From: an uncultured Thiodictyon sp.
Lineage (GTDB): Bacteria > Pseudomonadota > Gammaproteobacteria > Chromatiales > Chromatiaceae
DNA: 64,000 nt
NCBI RefSeq assembly: GCF_903946935.1
Contig: NZ_CAJAXH010000151.1
Coordinates: 19,029-83,028 of the forward strand
Reading direction: 5' to 3'
The translations under genes and the position numbers were made by a program. Shown here piece by piece: positions 45,321 to 57,812 of the stretch. The first letter of the stretch is position 1, and each line of letters begins with the position of its first letter. The notes under the pieces are model-generated. The model saw only the letters and a program-made list of their open reading frames with translations. It was not told the DNA's origin and did no database searches.

Positions 45321-45778
45321 TGGACATCCTGCTCCCCGATGCCGATGCCCAAACGGCCTTCGGCGCCCGCTTGGCCGCCATCCTCCCCAGCCAGTTCGTG
45401 ATCTATCTGCACGGCGATCTCGGTACCGGCAAGACGACCCTGGCGCGCGGCATCCTGCGCGGCCTTGGCCACCAGGGGGCCGCCCGCAGCCCGACCTACA
45501 CCCTGATCGAGCCCTATGAAATCGGACCCCGCCGGGTTTACCACCTCGACCTCTACCGCCTGGCCGATCCCGAAGAACTGGAATATCTCGGCCTGCGCGA
45601 CCTCTTGGGTGAGGAGGCCCTCTGGTTGGTCGAATGGCCCGAGCGCGGCGCCGGACTGCTGCCCGCGGCGGATTTGGACATCGGGATCGACTATCTGCCG
45701 CAGGGACGGCAACTGATCTTGAAAGCACAGAACGATGCGGCATCGGCCTTGATGGCTGGGCTTGCCCGCAGGGCCTGA
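45320..45778 (+). CDS. tsaE: tRNA t6A37 biosynthesis ATPase TsaE
   Basis: A 152-residue P-loop protein with VIYLHGDLGTGKTTLARGIL, SPTYTLIEPYEIG and VYHLDLYRLADPEELEYLGL, then LVEWPERGAGLLP, all typical of TsaE. It works with TsaB/TsaD to form t6A on ANN-decoding tRNAs. The nnr-tsaE pairing is usual in gammaproteobacteria; the genes overlap by one base. Confidence 0.97.
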   Translation: MDILLPDADAQTAFGARLAAILPSQFVIYLHGDLGTGKTTLARGILRGLGHQGAARSPTYTLIEPYEIGPRRVYHLDLYRLADPEELEYLGLRDLLGEEALWLVEWPERGAGLLPAADLDIGIDYLPQGRQLILKAQNDAASALMAGLARRA

Positions 45779-45859
45779 TGGGAGGCATGACGCGATCGGT
45801 CTTGATCGCCATACCGGCCATCGCCGTAAACCTGGCAAGGCACCCGGTGGACTCGCTCA

Positions 45860-49027
<3,168 letters not shown>

Positions 49028-49089
49028 GGCGGTGGTGTTGGGGAACGTTTGCGATAGCGAGGATACTAACCCAGACCAGCGCCAGCGGC

Positions 49090-49821
49090 TCAGGCCCGCA
49101 GATCGCCCCAGAGCGCCTGGAGCACCGCGATGGCGGCGAGCGGTGCGGTCTCGGCGCGCAGGATGCGGGGGCCCAGGCGTACCCCGGTGACCCCATGCCG
49201 ACTCGCGAGCTCCCGCTCCCGTGGGCTCAACCCACCCTCGGGTCCCACCAGCAAGGTAACCGCCGGCCCCGGTTGGGGCAATCGTGCCAGGGCTTGCGGC
49301 GCTTGCGGGTCGAGCAGCAGGGTGCCGGGCGGGGCTACGGCGAGCCAGTCCTCCAGGGCCAAGGCGTGCGCCAGGGCGGGCAGGCGGCGGCGCCCGGACT
49401 GTTCGCAGGCGCCGATCAGGATGCCCTGCCAGTGTTCCAGGCGGCGCCCGAGGCGCTCGCCCTTGAGCTGGACCATGCTGCGCTCGGTGAACAGCGGCTG
49501 AATCGCCGCGACCCCCAGTTCCACGGCCTTCTGGATCGCGTAGTCCATGCGCTCGCCGCGCGAGATGCCCAGGGTCAGATGGATGGCCAGGGCAGGCTCG
49601 GCCTCGACGTCACCGGCCGCCCCGACCGCCAGGGTCACCCCGGCGCGCGCGATCTCCACCAGGTGCGCGGCGCGGTCGCAGCCGTCGCCATTGAAGAGTC
49701 GCAGTGGGTCGCCGGGGGCGAGCCGCAAGACCTGGGTCAGGTGGCGTGCCGGACCCTCGGGCAGGCGCAGTTGCGTCCCCGGGGGCAGTGGGTGGTCGAG
49801 ATAGATGCGGGGGAGGCGCAT
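49090..49821 (-). CDS. rsmE: 16S rRNA (uracil1498-N3)-methyltransferase RsmE
   Basis: A 243-residue SPOUT-family methyltransferase. The N-terminal PUA-like part is [20 protein letters not shown]; the knot has [39 protein letters not shown] and [19 protein letters not shown]. It modifies U1498 of 16S rRNA. The start at 49821 fits the family; the frame to 49854 uses a non-ATG codon. Confidence 0.96.
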   Translation of the reverse strand: MRLPRIYLDHPLPPGTQLRLPEGPARHLTQVLRLAPGDPLRLFNGDGCDRAAHLVEIARAGVTLAVGAAGDVEAEPALAIHLTLGISRGERMDYAIQKAVELGVAAIQPLFTERSMVQLKGERLGRRLEHWQGILIGACEQSGRRRLPALAHALALEDWLAVAPPGTLLLDPQAPQALARLPQPGPAVTLLVGPEGGLSPRERELASRHGVTGVRLGPRILRAETAPLAAIAVLQALWGDLRA

Positions 49822-49878
49822 GGGGTTGGTGCCGACGCTGACATGGGGGGGCAACCTTAACCCTGGAGTGGGCAGTTG

Positions 49879-50007
49879 TCACGCCAAGGCGCCATCGCCC
49901 AAGGTTTTTTTGGTGCGTTATCGTCGTTGGACCAGTCACCCGGCAGATGGTCTGAATAGCGGCTGTAGCCTGTTGTATTTCTTGGCGAGCTTGGCGCCTT
50001 GGCGTGA
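49879..50007. repeat. Inverted-repeat element, family B, copy 1
   Basis: Begins TCACGCCAAGGCGCCATCGC and ends CTTGGCGCCTTGGCGTGA. 129 bp, no ORF. Ends are imperfect inverted repeats shared with copies at 50147, 52832 and 53613. It lies in the 507-bp gap between rsmE and aprB. Confidence 0.8.
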
Positions 50008-50146
50008 GCGATTCCCGGACTTGGGTTAACCCCAGAAGTCGTATTTGTCTGCAACGCAACGCAAGAGCGCAAGACTGGTTTGACAGTAAGCCGGCCCTGT
50101 CACTAACCTGCGGGACTGACGCCCTCGCAGGGCTTTCTCACGAGTC

Positions 50147-50274
50147 TCACGCCAAGGCGCCAAGCTCGCCAAGGAATACAGTCGCGTGAACCATGTTTCC
50201 AGATTACCCGCCGGGTTCATGCCCCAGCGCAGGTAATGCACTGAAAAACCTTAGGCGATGGCGCCTTGGCGTGA
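50147..50274. repeat. Inverted-repeat element, family B, copy 2
   Basis: Begins TCACGCCAAGGCGCCAAGCT and ends GATGGCGCCTTGGCGTGA. 128 bp. The interior differs from copy 1 in orientation of the TTTTTC-containing segment (here GAAAAACC near the right end), so it is inserted the other way round. It lies 55 bp upstream of the aprB start. Confidence 0.8.
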
Positions 50275-50328
50275 TAATTGCTTTTTCTTTGGGTGAAATG
50301 CATTGAATTGTCTGGAGAGTTCAGCGCG

Positions 50329-50799
50329 ATGCCAAGCTTTGTGCGGATCGAGAAGTGTGACGCCTGCAAGGGCCTGGAGCGGATCGCCTGCGAGTACATC
50401 TGTCCCCACGACCTGATGAAGCTCGACCGCGACGGCGGCGACACCGGCCATGCCATGAAGGCGTACAACCAGGAGCCGGAGCAGTGCTGGGAGTGCTATG
50501 CCTGTGTGAAAGACTGCCCAAAGCAAGCCATTGAGGTCCGGCACTATGCCGACGTGGTGCCGCTGGGCGCCAGCGTGCAGCCACTGCGTACCAGCGATGC
50601 CATCATGTGGACGATCAAGTTTCGCAACGGGACCATGAAGCGCTTCAAGTTTCCGATCCGCACCACGGTGGCGGGCGCGCTCGATCCCTATGCCGGCAAG
50701 CCGGGCGCGGAGCTCGCGAACATCGGCAAGCCCGGCTTTTTCACCACCGGGGTGGCTGGGCTGCGCGCCGCGGCGTCCGATCAGCTTATCCGCACCTAG
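50329..50799 (+). CDS. aprB: Adenylylsulfate reductase beta subunit
   Basis: A 156-residue iron-sulfur subunit of APS reductase, which in sulfur oxidisers makes APS from sulfite and AMP. It starts PSFVRIEKCDACKGLERIAC; two 4Fe-4S motifs are CDACKG...CEYICPHD and CWECYACVKDCPKQAI. The C-terminal tail wraps AprA in known structures (RNGTMKRFKFPIRTT). GGAGAG lies 9 bp upstream. Followed by aprA after 12 bp. No aprM is visible upstream. Confidence 0.97.
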   Translation: MPSFVRIEKCDACKGLERIACEYICPHDLMKLDRDGGDTGHAMKAYNQEPEQCWECYACVKDCPKQAIEVRHYADVVPLGASVQPLRTSDAIMWTIKFRNGTMKRFKFPIRTTVAGALDPYAGKPGAELANIGKPGFFTTGVAGLRAAASDQLIRT

Positions 50800-50811
50800 A
50801 GGAATCCTGGC

Positions 50812-52799
50812 ATGGCAGGTGTATTCGGCAAGCCCGAGGTCGTCGAGGAGACGCTCGACCTCCTAATCGTCGGCGGTGGCATGGGTGCCTGCGGCGCCGC
50901 CTATGAGGCCGGGCCATGGCTGCGGGCCGCGAAGGAGGCGGGGCACGACCTGCGCATCAAGCTGGTGGACAAGGCGGCCTTGGACCGCTCCGGCGCCGTG
51001 GCCCAGGGGCTGTCTGCCATCAATACCTACCTGTGGGTGACAATGACCCGGCCGACTACGCACGGATGGTCGCGAGCGACCTGATGGGCATCACCCGCGA
51101 TGACCTGACCTACGATCTGGGCCGCCATGTGGACGACTCGGTCCACCTGTTCGAGGAGTGGGGCCTGCCGATCTGGAAGCAGCCCGGCGACGAGGATAAG
51201 CCATTGATGGCGGGTGGGCAGCCGGTGCGCTCGGGCAAGTGGCAGATCCTGATCAACGGCGAGTCCTACAAGCCGATCGTCGCCGAGGCGGCCCGGCGGG
51301 CGCTGGGGCCCGAGTGTATCGACGAGCATGTGGTCATCGTCAAGCTGGTCAACGACCGGCGCGATCCCAATCGGATTGCCGGTGCGATCGGCTTCTCGCT
51401 GCGCGAGCACCGGATCTATGTCTATCGATGCACGGCGTGCCTGCTGGTGGCGGGCGGCTGTGTGGGGATCTTTCGGCCGCGCTCGGTGGGTGAGGGCGCC
51501 GGCCTCACCTGGTATCCGGCGTGGAACGCCGGCTCGACCTACGCCATGGCCGCCGAGGCCGGGGCGGAGTTGACCATGATGGAAAGCCGCTTCGTGCCGG
51601 TGCGTTTCAAGGACGGCTATGGCCCGGTCGGCGCCTGGTTTCTGTTCTTCAAGGCCAAGGCCGTCAACGCCGACGGCGAGGATTACCTGGCCAGGCCCGA
51701 GGTTCAGCAGCTCCTGGAGGCCTACTTCCCCTACAACCGGGCCTATGTTACCCCCTCCTGCCTACGCAACCATGTCTTTCTCAATGAGCTCAGGGAGGGG
51801 CGGGGGCCCATCTATATCGACACCGTGAGCGCACTCGGTCAACTGGCCGAGCGCATGACCCCCAAAGAGATCAAACACCTGGAGGCCGAGGCCTGGGAAG
51901 ACTTTCTGGATATGTGTATCGGCCAGGCCGGCGTCTGGGCGGGTGAAAACAGCGAGCCGGAAAAGCGGAACTCCGAGCTGATGTCGACCGAGCCCTATCT
52001 GCTCGGCTCCCACTCCGGCGGTTGCGGTCTCTGGGTCTCAGGTCCCACCGATGTGGGTGCGCCGACCGACGAGGACCACCCGGAGGCCGACCGAATCCCG
52101 GACCACCTGCCCGCGGGTTGGAATTGGGGCTACCGCTCCATGACCACGGTCGCGGGGCTGTTCACCGCCGCCGACGGGGTGGGTGCCTCCGGCCACAAGT
52201 TCTCCTCCGGCTCCCATGCCGAGGGGCGCATCGCGGTGAAGGCGATGATCGCGTTTGCCATCGACCACCGCGATGACCCGCCGCAGCTCGATACCCCGGT
52301 CGATGAACTGGTGGCCGAGGTCTACCGCCCGGTACGCAATTTCCTGGAGCATCGGGACTATAGCACCGCGATCGATGTGAACCCCCACTACATCACCCCG
52401 CGGATGCTCCAGTTGCGGTTACAGAAGATCATGGACGAATACGCGGCCGGGGTGGCAACCGGCTATCGGACCAATGCCAAGATGATGGAGATGGCCGAGG
52501 GGAAGCTGGCAATGCTCAAGGAGGACGCCTTGCAGTTGCGCGCCAAGGACCTGCATGAACTGCTGCGCGCCTGGGAGAATCGGCACCGCATCCTGGCCGC
52601 CGAGGCCCATCTGAAGCATCTGCAATTTCGTGAGGAGTCGCGTTATCCCGGCTTCTATTATCGCACCGACTTCAAGACGGTGGACGATGCGCACTGGAAA
52701 TGCTTCGTCAACTCGATCTATGACCGCAAGACCAAGACCTGGACGCTGTTCAAGCGCAAATACCTGGACCTGATCGACAAGGCCGTCTCCTATAAATAG
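50812..52799 (+). CDS. aprA: Adenylylsulfate reductase alpha subunit, with a 2-nt frameshift
   Basis: The flavoprotein subunit of APS reductase, about 661 residues once the frame is repaired. The first ~75 codons (TLDLLIVGGGMGACGAAYEA for FAD binding, then RSGAVAQGLSAINTYL) are in one frame. From about 51034 the protein continues in another frame (DNDPADYARMVASDLMGITR to the stop at 52799). The junction reads CTGTGGGTGAC, where CTGGGTGAC is expected: two extra bases. The rest is intact, including RCTACLLVAGG and RNHVFLNELREGRGPIYIDT. AGAGGAA precedes the start. An assembly or sequencing error is likely, because the downstream codons show no decay, but a real lesion cannot be excluded. Confidence 0.9.
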
Positions 52800-52831
52800 G
52801 GCGACACCTTAATCCTGGACGGAATTGTTTT

Positions 52832-52961
52832 TCACGCCAAGGCGCCAGGCTCGCCAAGGTTTTTCAGTGTGTGATCGGCATTGGGCTATTCACCCGGCGG
52901 GGGAGCTGGTGACGTCATCTACCCTATTGTATTTCTTGGCGAGCTTGGCGCCTTGGCGTGA
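52832..52961. repeat. Inverted-repeat element, family B, copy 3
   Basis: Begins TCACGCCAAGGCGCCAGGCT and ends CTTGGCGCCTTGGCGTGA. 130 bp. It lies between aprA and the SIS isomerase gene, and its last bases contain the GTG from which the isomerase frame can be read. Confidence 0.8.
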
Positions 52962-52969
52962 GCGACAAA

Positions 52970-53575
52970 ATGACAATCCAGATGACTGAAGCGCTGGGCG
53001 AGCGACTCGCGGCCCGGTTGCGGGCCACGGCCGACTTGCTGGAGTTGGTGCGCACCGATCGGACACTGCTCGCGGCCACGGTGCGTGCGGCGGGTCAGAC
53101 CGCCGCCGCCATCCAGGCCGGCAGGACCCTCTTTATCTGCGGCAATGGCGGCAGTGCCGGCGAGGCGACGCATCTGAGCGGCGAGTTGATCGGTACCTTC
53201 CTGGACAAGACCCGGCGCCCGCTCGCGGCCATTGCACTGGGTTTCGACCTGAGCGCCACCACCGCGGTGGCGAATGACTCTTCGTTTGCCGAGGTCTTCG
53301 CCCGCCAACTCGCGGCCCTGGCCCGACCTGGGGACGTGCTCTGGGCGCTCTCCACCAGTGGGCGCTCGCCCAACATCCTGCGGGCGCTGGCGGTGGCGGG
53401 TGAACTGGGTGTGCAGCGGGTCCTGATCACCGGCGAGCGCGGGCGCGATCTCAGCGAGGCGGCCGAGACCGTACTCGCCGTCCCGAGCGATGAGACCCCG
53501 CGCATCCAGGAGGTCCACCTGATGCTCGGCCATTTCCTGTGCGAGGCGGTGGAGGCGATTGCGGGTACCGCCTGA
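52970..53575 (+). CDS. SIS-domain phosphosugar isomerase (GmhA/DiaA-like)
   Basis: A 201-residue SIS protein: FICGNGGSAGEATHLSGELI, LWALSTSGRSPNILRALAVA and TPRIQEVHLMLGHFLCEAVE, the pattern of sedoheptulose-7-phosphate isomerase GmhA and its relative DiaA. A role in heptose synthesis or replication timing cannot be told apart here. ATG at 52970 is chosen; a GTG at 52958 lies inside the family B repeat, and an ATG at 52982 is another option. No clear ribosome site. Confidence 0.88.
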   Translation: MTIQMTEALGERLAARLRATADLLELVRTDRTLLAATVRAAGQTAAAIQAGRTLFICGNGGSAGEATHLSGELIGTFLDKTRRPLAAIALGFDLSATTAVANDSSFAEVFARQLAALARPGDVLWALSTSGRSPNILRALAVAGELGVQRVLITGERGRDLSEAAETVLAVPSDETPRIQEVHLMLGHFLCEAVEAIAGTA

Positions 53576-53612
53576 CAATGCCCTCCGTGAGCGCTATATC
53601 AGCTGATTTTTC

Positions 53613-53732
53613 TCACGCCAAGACGCCAAGACGCCAAGGTTTTTCAGTATGGTAGCGGCGCTGGGCAATTAACCCGGCGGGTGATCTGGATGCTGGGCAC
53701 ATTGCGTTGTGTTTCTTGGCGGTTTGGCGTGA
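53613..53732. repeat. Inverted-repeat element, family B, copy 4
   Basis: Begins TCACGCCAAGACGCCAAGAC and ends CTTGGCGGTTTGGCGTGA. 120 bp, the most diverged copy. It lies between the convergent isomerase and hybrid kinase genes. Confidence 0.75.
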
Positions 53733-53750
53733 CAATGTTTCTTGACTGGT

Positions 53751-55856
53751 TTATTGCCGCACCGCCAGCCGCTCGATGGTTTGGCGCAAGAGCTCTGGGC
53801 TCACCGGTTTGGCGAGGAAGTCGGCCATGCCGGCCGCGAGGCACTCCTGTTTGACATCTTCGGAGGCGTTGGCGGTCAGTGCGACGATGGGCAACTCGCG
53901 TGCGCCGGCGAGCGCGCGGTAGCGGCGGGTGAAGGCAATCCCGTCGAGCTTGGGCATCCGCAGGTCGATGAACGCGATGCTGTAATTCTCGGCGAGTGCG
54001 GCGCGCAACGCCTGTTCGCCGTCCTGCACCCGCGTGGAGACGATGCCCATCTTGGTGAGAAAGGTGGCGATCACCTTGGCCGCGATGTCATTGTCCTCGG
54101 CCACCAGCACGTGCATGCCAGTGAACGCGGCCGCGGCGGCGCCCGCAAATCCCGATGTCTGCACGGCGCACGGCGAGGGCCCGGGCACCAGTCCGAGCAG
54201 TTGCTCCAAGGCCGCGACCAGGTCCGGCGCGAGGAAGGGCTTGCTCAGACAACTCGCCCGCGGCGTTGGCCCGGCGGGCCGGCGCGCCGCATAGACGAGG
54301 AAGAGACAGGGCAGGGCGGGGTGCTCGCTGCCCTCTGCGGAGCCAAGGAGCGCGTTCACCTTGGTGCGGATCGCCGCCAGGTCCTGCCCCGGCAGTCGGT
54401 CGGCGATGACCAGGAAGTCCAGGTCCGCCGCCGCGATGCCCAGGGCCATGATCTCGGATGGATCGGCCAGCGCGTGACAGTTGACCCCCGCGGGCTCCAG
54501 TGCCGCGCACATGAGGTCGCGTTGGCTATGGTTATACTCCAAGATCAAGGCGTGCAGTCCTTGCAGGCGGCTCACTGAGGTCGGTGGCGGGGATGGTGCA
54601 GCGCCGAGCAGCGGCAGCCGGACCCAGAAGCGACTGCCAAGTCCCTCTTCGCTGGCGACACCGATGTTGCCGCCCATCAGGCGCGACAGTTCCAGGGCGA
54701 TGGTGGTGCCGAGGCCGGAGCCGCCGAAGCGGCGGGTGGTGGAGTCGTCCGCCTGGCGGAAGCTCTCGAAGATATGCGCGATCTTGTCGGCGGGTATACC
54801 GATCCCGGTGTCTTCCACCTCCAGCAGCACGTGTGGTTCCTTGATGCGCTGCGCCGGGGGGCTCACCGTGACCCGTACCCGGACTTCGCCCTCCTCGGTG
54901 AATTTCACCGCATTGCCGACCAGATTGAAGAGGATCTGTCGCACCCGGAGCTGATCGCCGATGAGGGTCTCGGGTACCTGCGGGGCCACCTCGCAGATCA
55001 GCTCCAACCCTTTGAACATGGACAGGCCCTCCAGCACTCCACAGACCTCCCGCACCACGGCGCGCGGCTGGAAGGGCCGGTGCTCCAGCGTGAGTTTGGC
55101 CGCGTCGATCTTGGAGAAGTCCAGGATATCGCCGATCAGTGCATTCAACATCTTGGCCGATTGGGCGATAGCGGTCACATAATCCTGCTGCTCAGTGTCC
55201 AGGGCCGTGGTCTTGAGTAGTTCGGTCATGCCCATGACACCGGTGAGCGGGGTGCGCAACTCGTGGGTCATGAAGGCCAGAAAGTCCCCTTTGGCCTTGT
55301 TGGCGCGCTCGGCCTCGTCCTTGGCCCGCTGTACGCGCCGCAACAGGGAGTATTGATAGAGCGGCAGGAACACCAGCAGCAGGAGGAAGAAGACGGCTTC
55401 AAAGGGGTGCTTCGACCATTGATTCAGGGTGGTCAGCACCAGGCTGTAGGCCACCACCGACTCGACCGAGGCCAGCACCAGATAGCGGGTGCCGTAGCGG
55501 GTCCCGGCGGAGATGAAGATCCAGATATACAGAAGGTAAAAGGGGCTGATCGCCTCGCAAGTGATGAAAATCGCCAGGCTGATGACGACGATGTCCAGGG
55601 ACATGGACACATAGCGCCGCGCCGGCCAGACCGGGCGTATCAGGATGCTGACGAAGATCCCGGTCAAGGCCACGATGAAAACGCCGAAGACCGTAAGAAA
55701 GTACGGGATATCGACCTTGTAGTAGTTGGTCCAGGCCGCGAGTCCGATATAGAAGGTGCCGAAGACCCACACGCCCAGCCGGACCGCGGACGATTGGAAC
55801 TCCGGATTGGCTAACAAGTCTGCCGGCAGCCCGGCAAACCCCTGCTTGGTTGTCAT
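53751..55856 (-). CDS. Membrane hybrid histidine kinase with two receiver domains
   Basis: A 701-residue protein. The N-terminal ~165 residues hold about five or six transmembrane segments with no large periplasmic domain (VWVFGTFYIGLAAWTNYYKV, YFLTVFGVFIVALTGIFVSI). HisKA has His198 (FMTHELRTPLTGVMGM). HATPase: EDTGIGIPADKIAHIFESF, GGSGLGTTIALELSR. Receiver 1 (LHALILEYNHSQRDLM) lacks a clear phospho-acceptor context and looks degenerate. Receiver 2 has Asp631 (IAFIDLRMPKLDG). No HPt, so phosphate must pass to a separate one. The start at 55856 precedes the first TM. Confidence 0.9.
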   Translation of the reverse strand: MTTKQGFAGLPADLLANPEFQSSAVRLGVWVFGTFYIGLAAWTNYYKVDIPYFLTVFGVFIVALTGIFVSILIRPVWPARRYVSMSLDIVVISLAIFITCEAISPFYLLYIWIFISAGTRYGTRYLVLASVESVVAYSLVLTTLNQWSKHPFEAVFFLLLLVFLPLYQYSLLRRVQRAKDEAERANKAKGDFLAFMTHELRTPLTGVMGMTELLKTTALDTEQQDYVTAIAQSAKMLNALIGDILDFSKIDAAKLTLEHRPFQPRAVVREVCGVLEGLSMFKGLELICEVAPQVPETLIGDQLRVRQILFNLVGNAVKFTEEGEVRVRVTVSPPAQRIKEPHVLLEVEDTGIGIPADKIAHIFESFRQADDSTTRRFGGSGLGTTIALELSRLMGGNIGVASEEGLGSRFWVRLPLLGAAPSPPPTSVSRLQGLHALILEYNHSQRDLMCAALEPAGVNCHALADPSEIMALGIAAADLDFLVIADRLPGQDLAAIRTKVNALLGSAEGSEHPALPCLFLVYAARRPAGPTPRASCLSKPFLAPDLVAALEQLLGLVPGPSPCAVQTSGFAGAAAAAFTGMHVLVAEDNDIAAKVIATFLTKMGIVSTRVQDGEQALRAALAENYSIAFIDLRMPKLDGIAFTRRYRALAGARELPIVALTANASEDVKQECLAAGMADFLAKPVSPELLRQTIERLAVRQ

Positions 55857-56109
55857 CGTCGCCCCCGCTGTGCTGTCATCGATATATGTACACGCCATGC
55901 CCTCCGGCGGCGGCCGAACCCGCCCCGACGCCCGGCCCCGGCCAAACTCCGCTGGCGTCCGGCCGAGCCGGTCATGGTATATTAGCCGATTGTATAGTGC
56001 TCAAAATTCCGGTCGCGAACGATCTCGAACGATAAACCCCGCCACTGCCCCTGTAGCCGGATACTGGGGGCAGGTGCGGGACCTTAAAGAGCTGAGGGGG
56101 AGACCACCT

Positions 56110-57000
56110 ATGTCCAGGAAACATCCGATCGTCGCCGTCACCGGGTCATCCGGCGCCGGCACCACCACCGTCAAGCGTGCCTTCGAGCATATCTTTTACC
56201 GCGACGGCATCCAGGCCGCCGTCATCGAGGGCGACAGCTTTCACCGCTACGACCGGGTCGAGATGAAGGCCGAGACCGCCCGGGCCGGCGCGGAAGGTCG
56301 CAATCTGAGCCACTTCGGACCTGACGCCAACCGTTTCGACGCCTTGGCCGAGCTGTTCCACCGCTATGGCGAGTCGGGCACCGGCAAGAAGCGCTATTAC
56401 ATCCACAGCGACGATGAGGCGACGCAACAGAACGCCCGGCTTGGCACCGAGCTCAAGGCCGGTCAGTTCACCCCCTGGGAAGAGATTCCCGAGGGCACCG
56501 ATCTGCTCTTCTACGAAGGCCTGCACGGCATGGTCGTGTCCGATGAGCACAATGTCGCCGAGCACGTTGACCTCGGTGTAGGCGTCGTGCCGATCGTCAA
56601 CCTGGAGTGGATCCAGAAGATCCATCGGGACAATCTGGAGCGCGGCTATTCCGCCGAGGCCATCGTCGATACCATCATGCGACGCATGCCGGACTATATC
56701 CGCTATATCACGCCCCAGTTCTCGTTGACCGACATCAACTTCCAGCGGGTGGCCACGGTCGATACCTCCAACCCATTTATCGCCCGCGATATCCCCACCC
56801 CGGATGAGAGCTTCGTCATCATCCGCTTCCGCGATCCTGAGGCATTGCAGATCGACTTCCCCTTCCTGCTCTCCATGATCAAGGACTCATTCATGTCCCG
56901 GCGCAACAGCATGGTGGTGCCCGGCGGCAAGATGGGGATGGCCATGGAGATCATCCTTCAGCCCATCATCGAGCGCATGATGGACGCGCGGCGGGCCTAA
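56110..57000 (+). CDS. prkB: Phosphoribulokinase
   Basis: A 296-residue bacterial-type (class I) phosphoribulokinase of the Calvin cycle, forming ribulose-1,5-bisphosphate. HPIVAVTGSSGAGTTTVKRA is the P-loop; VIEGDSFHRYDR the catalytic region; LLFYEGLHGMVVSDEHNVAE the Walker B-like part. GAGGGGGAGA lies 6-8 bp upstream of the ATG at 56110. It stands alone between divergent kinase and repair genes; RuBisCO is not in the window. Confidence 0.97.
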   Translation: MSRKHPIVAVTGSSGAGTTTVKRAFEHIFYRDGIQAAVIEGDSFHRYDRVEMKAETARAGAEGRNLSHFGPDANRFDALAELFHRYGESGTGKKRYYIHSDDEATQQNARLGTELKAGQFTPWEEIPEGTDLLFYEGLHGMVVSDEHNVAEHVDLGVGVVPIVNLEWIQKIHRDNLERGYSAEAIVDTIMRRMPDYIRYITPQFSLTDINFQRVATVDTSNPFIARDIPTPDESFVIIRFRDPEALQIDFPFLLSMIKDSFMSRRNSMVVPGGKMGMAMEIILQPIIERMMDARRA

Positions 57001-57041
57001 TTAGACGCTGCTCGCGCCGCTGCCTGGTTCCCAGGCGAACT

Positions 57042-57071
57042 CCTGGTTCCCAAGCTCCGCTTGGGAACCAA
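57042..57071. repeat. Palindromic repeat CTGGTTCCCAAG / CTTGGGAACCA
   Basis: CTGGTTCCCAAGC then TCCGCTTGGGAACCA forms an 11-13 bp stem. A related half-unit, CTGGTTCCCAGG, lies just upstream at 57023. This kind of palindrome is widely dispersed in bacteria. It occupies part of the 362-bp gap 57001-57362; nothing else was recognised there except an AT-rich stretch at 57295-57335 that may hold the vsr-dcm promoter. Confidence 0.6.
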
Positions 57072-57362
57072 CCCCTGACAAGCGCTGCTTGCGCGTCCGT
57101 TGTTTTTCAACCACCCAGGACCGCCCCACCCACGATGGCCGAACTAACGGGGCTTGCAGGTGCCGAGGCCAGCCCCCTGCCCGGCGCGTACACTATCGAC
57201 TGCTTGAGACGCCCACGGTCCACGGCTAGCCGGCTGCCGGCTAATGGCTGATCCGGTATGATGGAATGACGACTGGATCGAGCCAAACAGGTCGGATTTT
57301 TTCGATCCCTATATTTTAGAATGGTTATGGTAGGCTAACCGGGCGATGCTGCCTCTTCCGCT

Positions 57363-57812
57363 ATGATCGACCATGTATCCGAACCGCGGCGCAGTTATAT
57401 CATGTCCCGCGTTGCCAGCAAGAACACGGGTCCGGAATTGACGGTGCGACAACTGCTTCATCGTCTCGGCTATCGTTACCGCTTACATGGTAGCGACTTG
57501 CCAGGCTCGCCCGATATCGTTTTCAGAAAAAGACGCAAGGTCATCTTTGTTCATGGCTGCTTTTGGCATGGGCACGCGTGTTCTCATGGGCGCTTGCCAA
57601 AAAGCAATGTGGAATACTGGAAGGCTAAGATCGCGTCGAATCGCGCACGAGACATGGACCAGATCATTCGCTTGGCCGATGCCGGCTGGGGGGCGCTGGC
57701 GATATGGCAATGCGAACTGAAGGACACGTTGAAATTAACTGAAAGAGTCGCTGCTTTCTTGGGTCCTCCCAATGTGACGAGCCAAGTTTTGGAGAATCGA
57801 AATGTATTGTAG
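57363..57812 (+). CDS. vsr: Very short patch repair endonuclease Vsr
   Basis: A 149-residue Vsr nuclease that nicks at T:G mismatches left by deamination of 5-methylcytosine. Motifs: EPRRSYIMSRVASKNTGPEL, PGSPDIVFRKRRKVIFVHGC (catalytic Asp) and FWHGHACSHGRLPKSNVEYW (zinc-binding Cys/His), then WKAKIASNRARD. It overlaps the methyltransferase gene by 11 bp, the expected partner. AT-content is higher than in neighbouring housekeeping genes, suggesting transfer. Confidence 0.95.
   Translation: MIDHVSEPRRSYIMSRVASKNTGPELTVRQLLHRLGYRYRLHGSDLPGSPDIVFRKRRKVIFVHGCFWHGHACSHGRLPKSNVEYWKAKIASNRARDMDQIIRLADAGWGALAIWQCELKDTLKLTERVAAFLGPPNVTSQVLENRNVL

Noticed and set aside
55756..56109. Extension of phosphoribulokinase upstream to 55756
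   Set aside because: The family starts at the P-loop region (MSRKHPIVAVTG) and a strong GGGGGAG precedes 56110; the extension runs through the opposite kinase gene.
57001..57362. tRNA or attachment site downstream of phosphoribulokinase
   Set aside because: The region holds only palindromic repeats and AT-rich DNA; no cloverleaf could be drawn.
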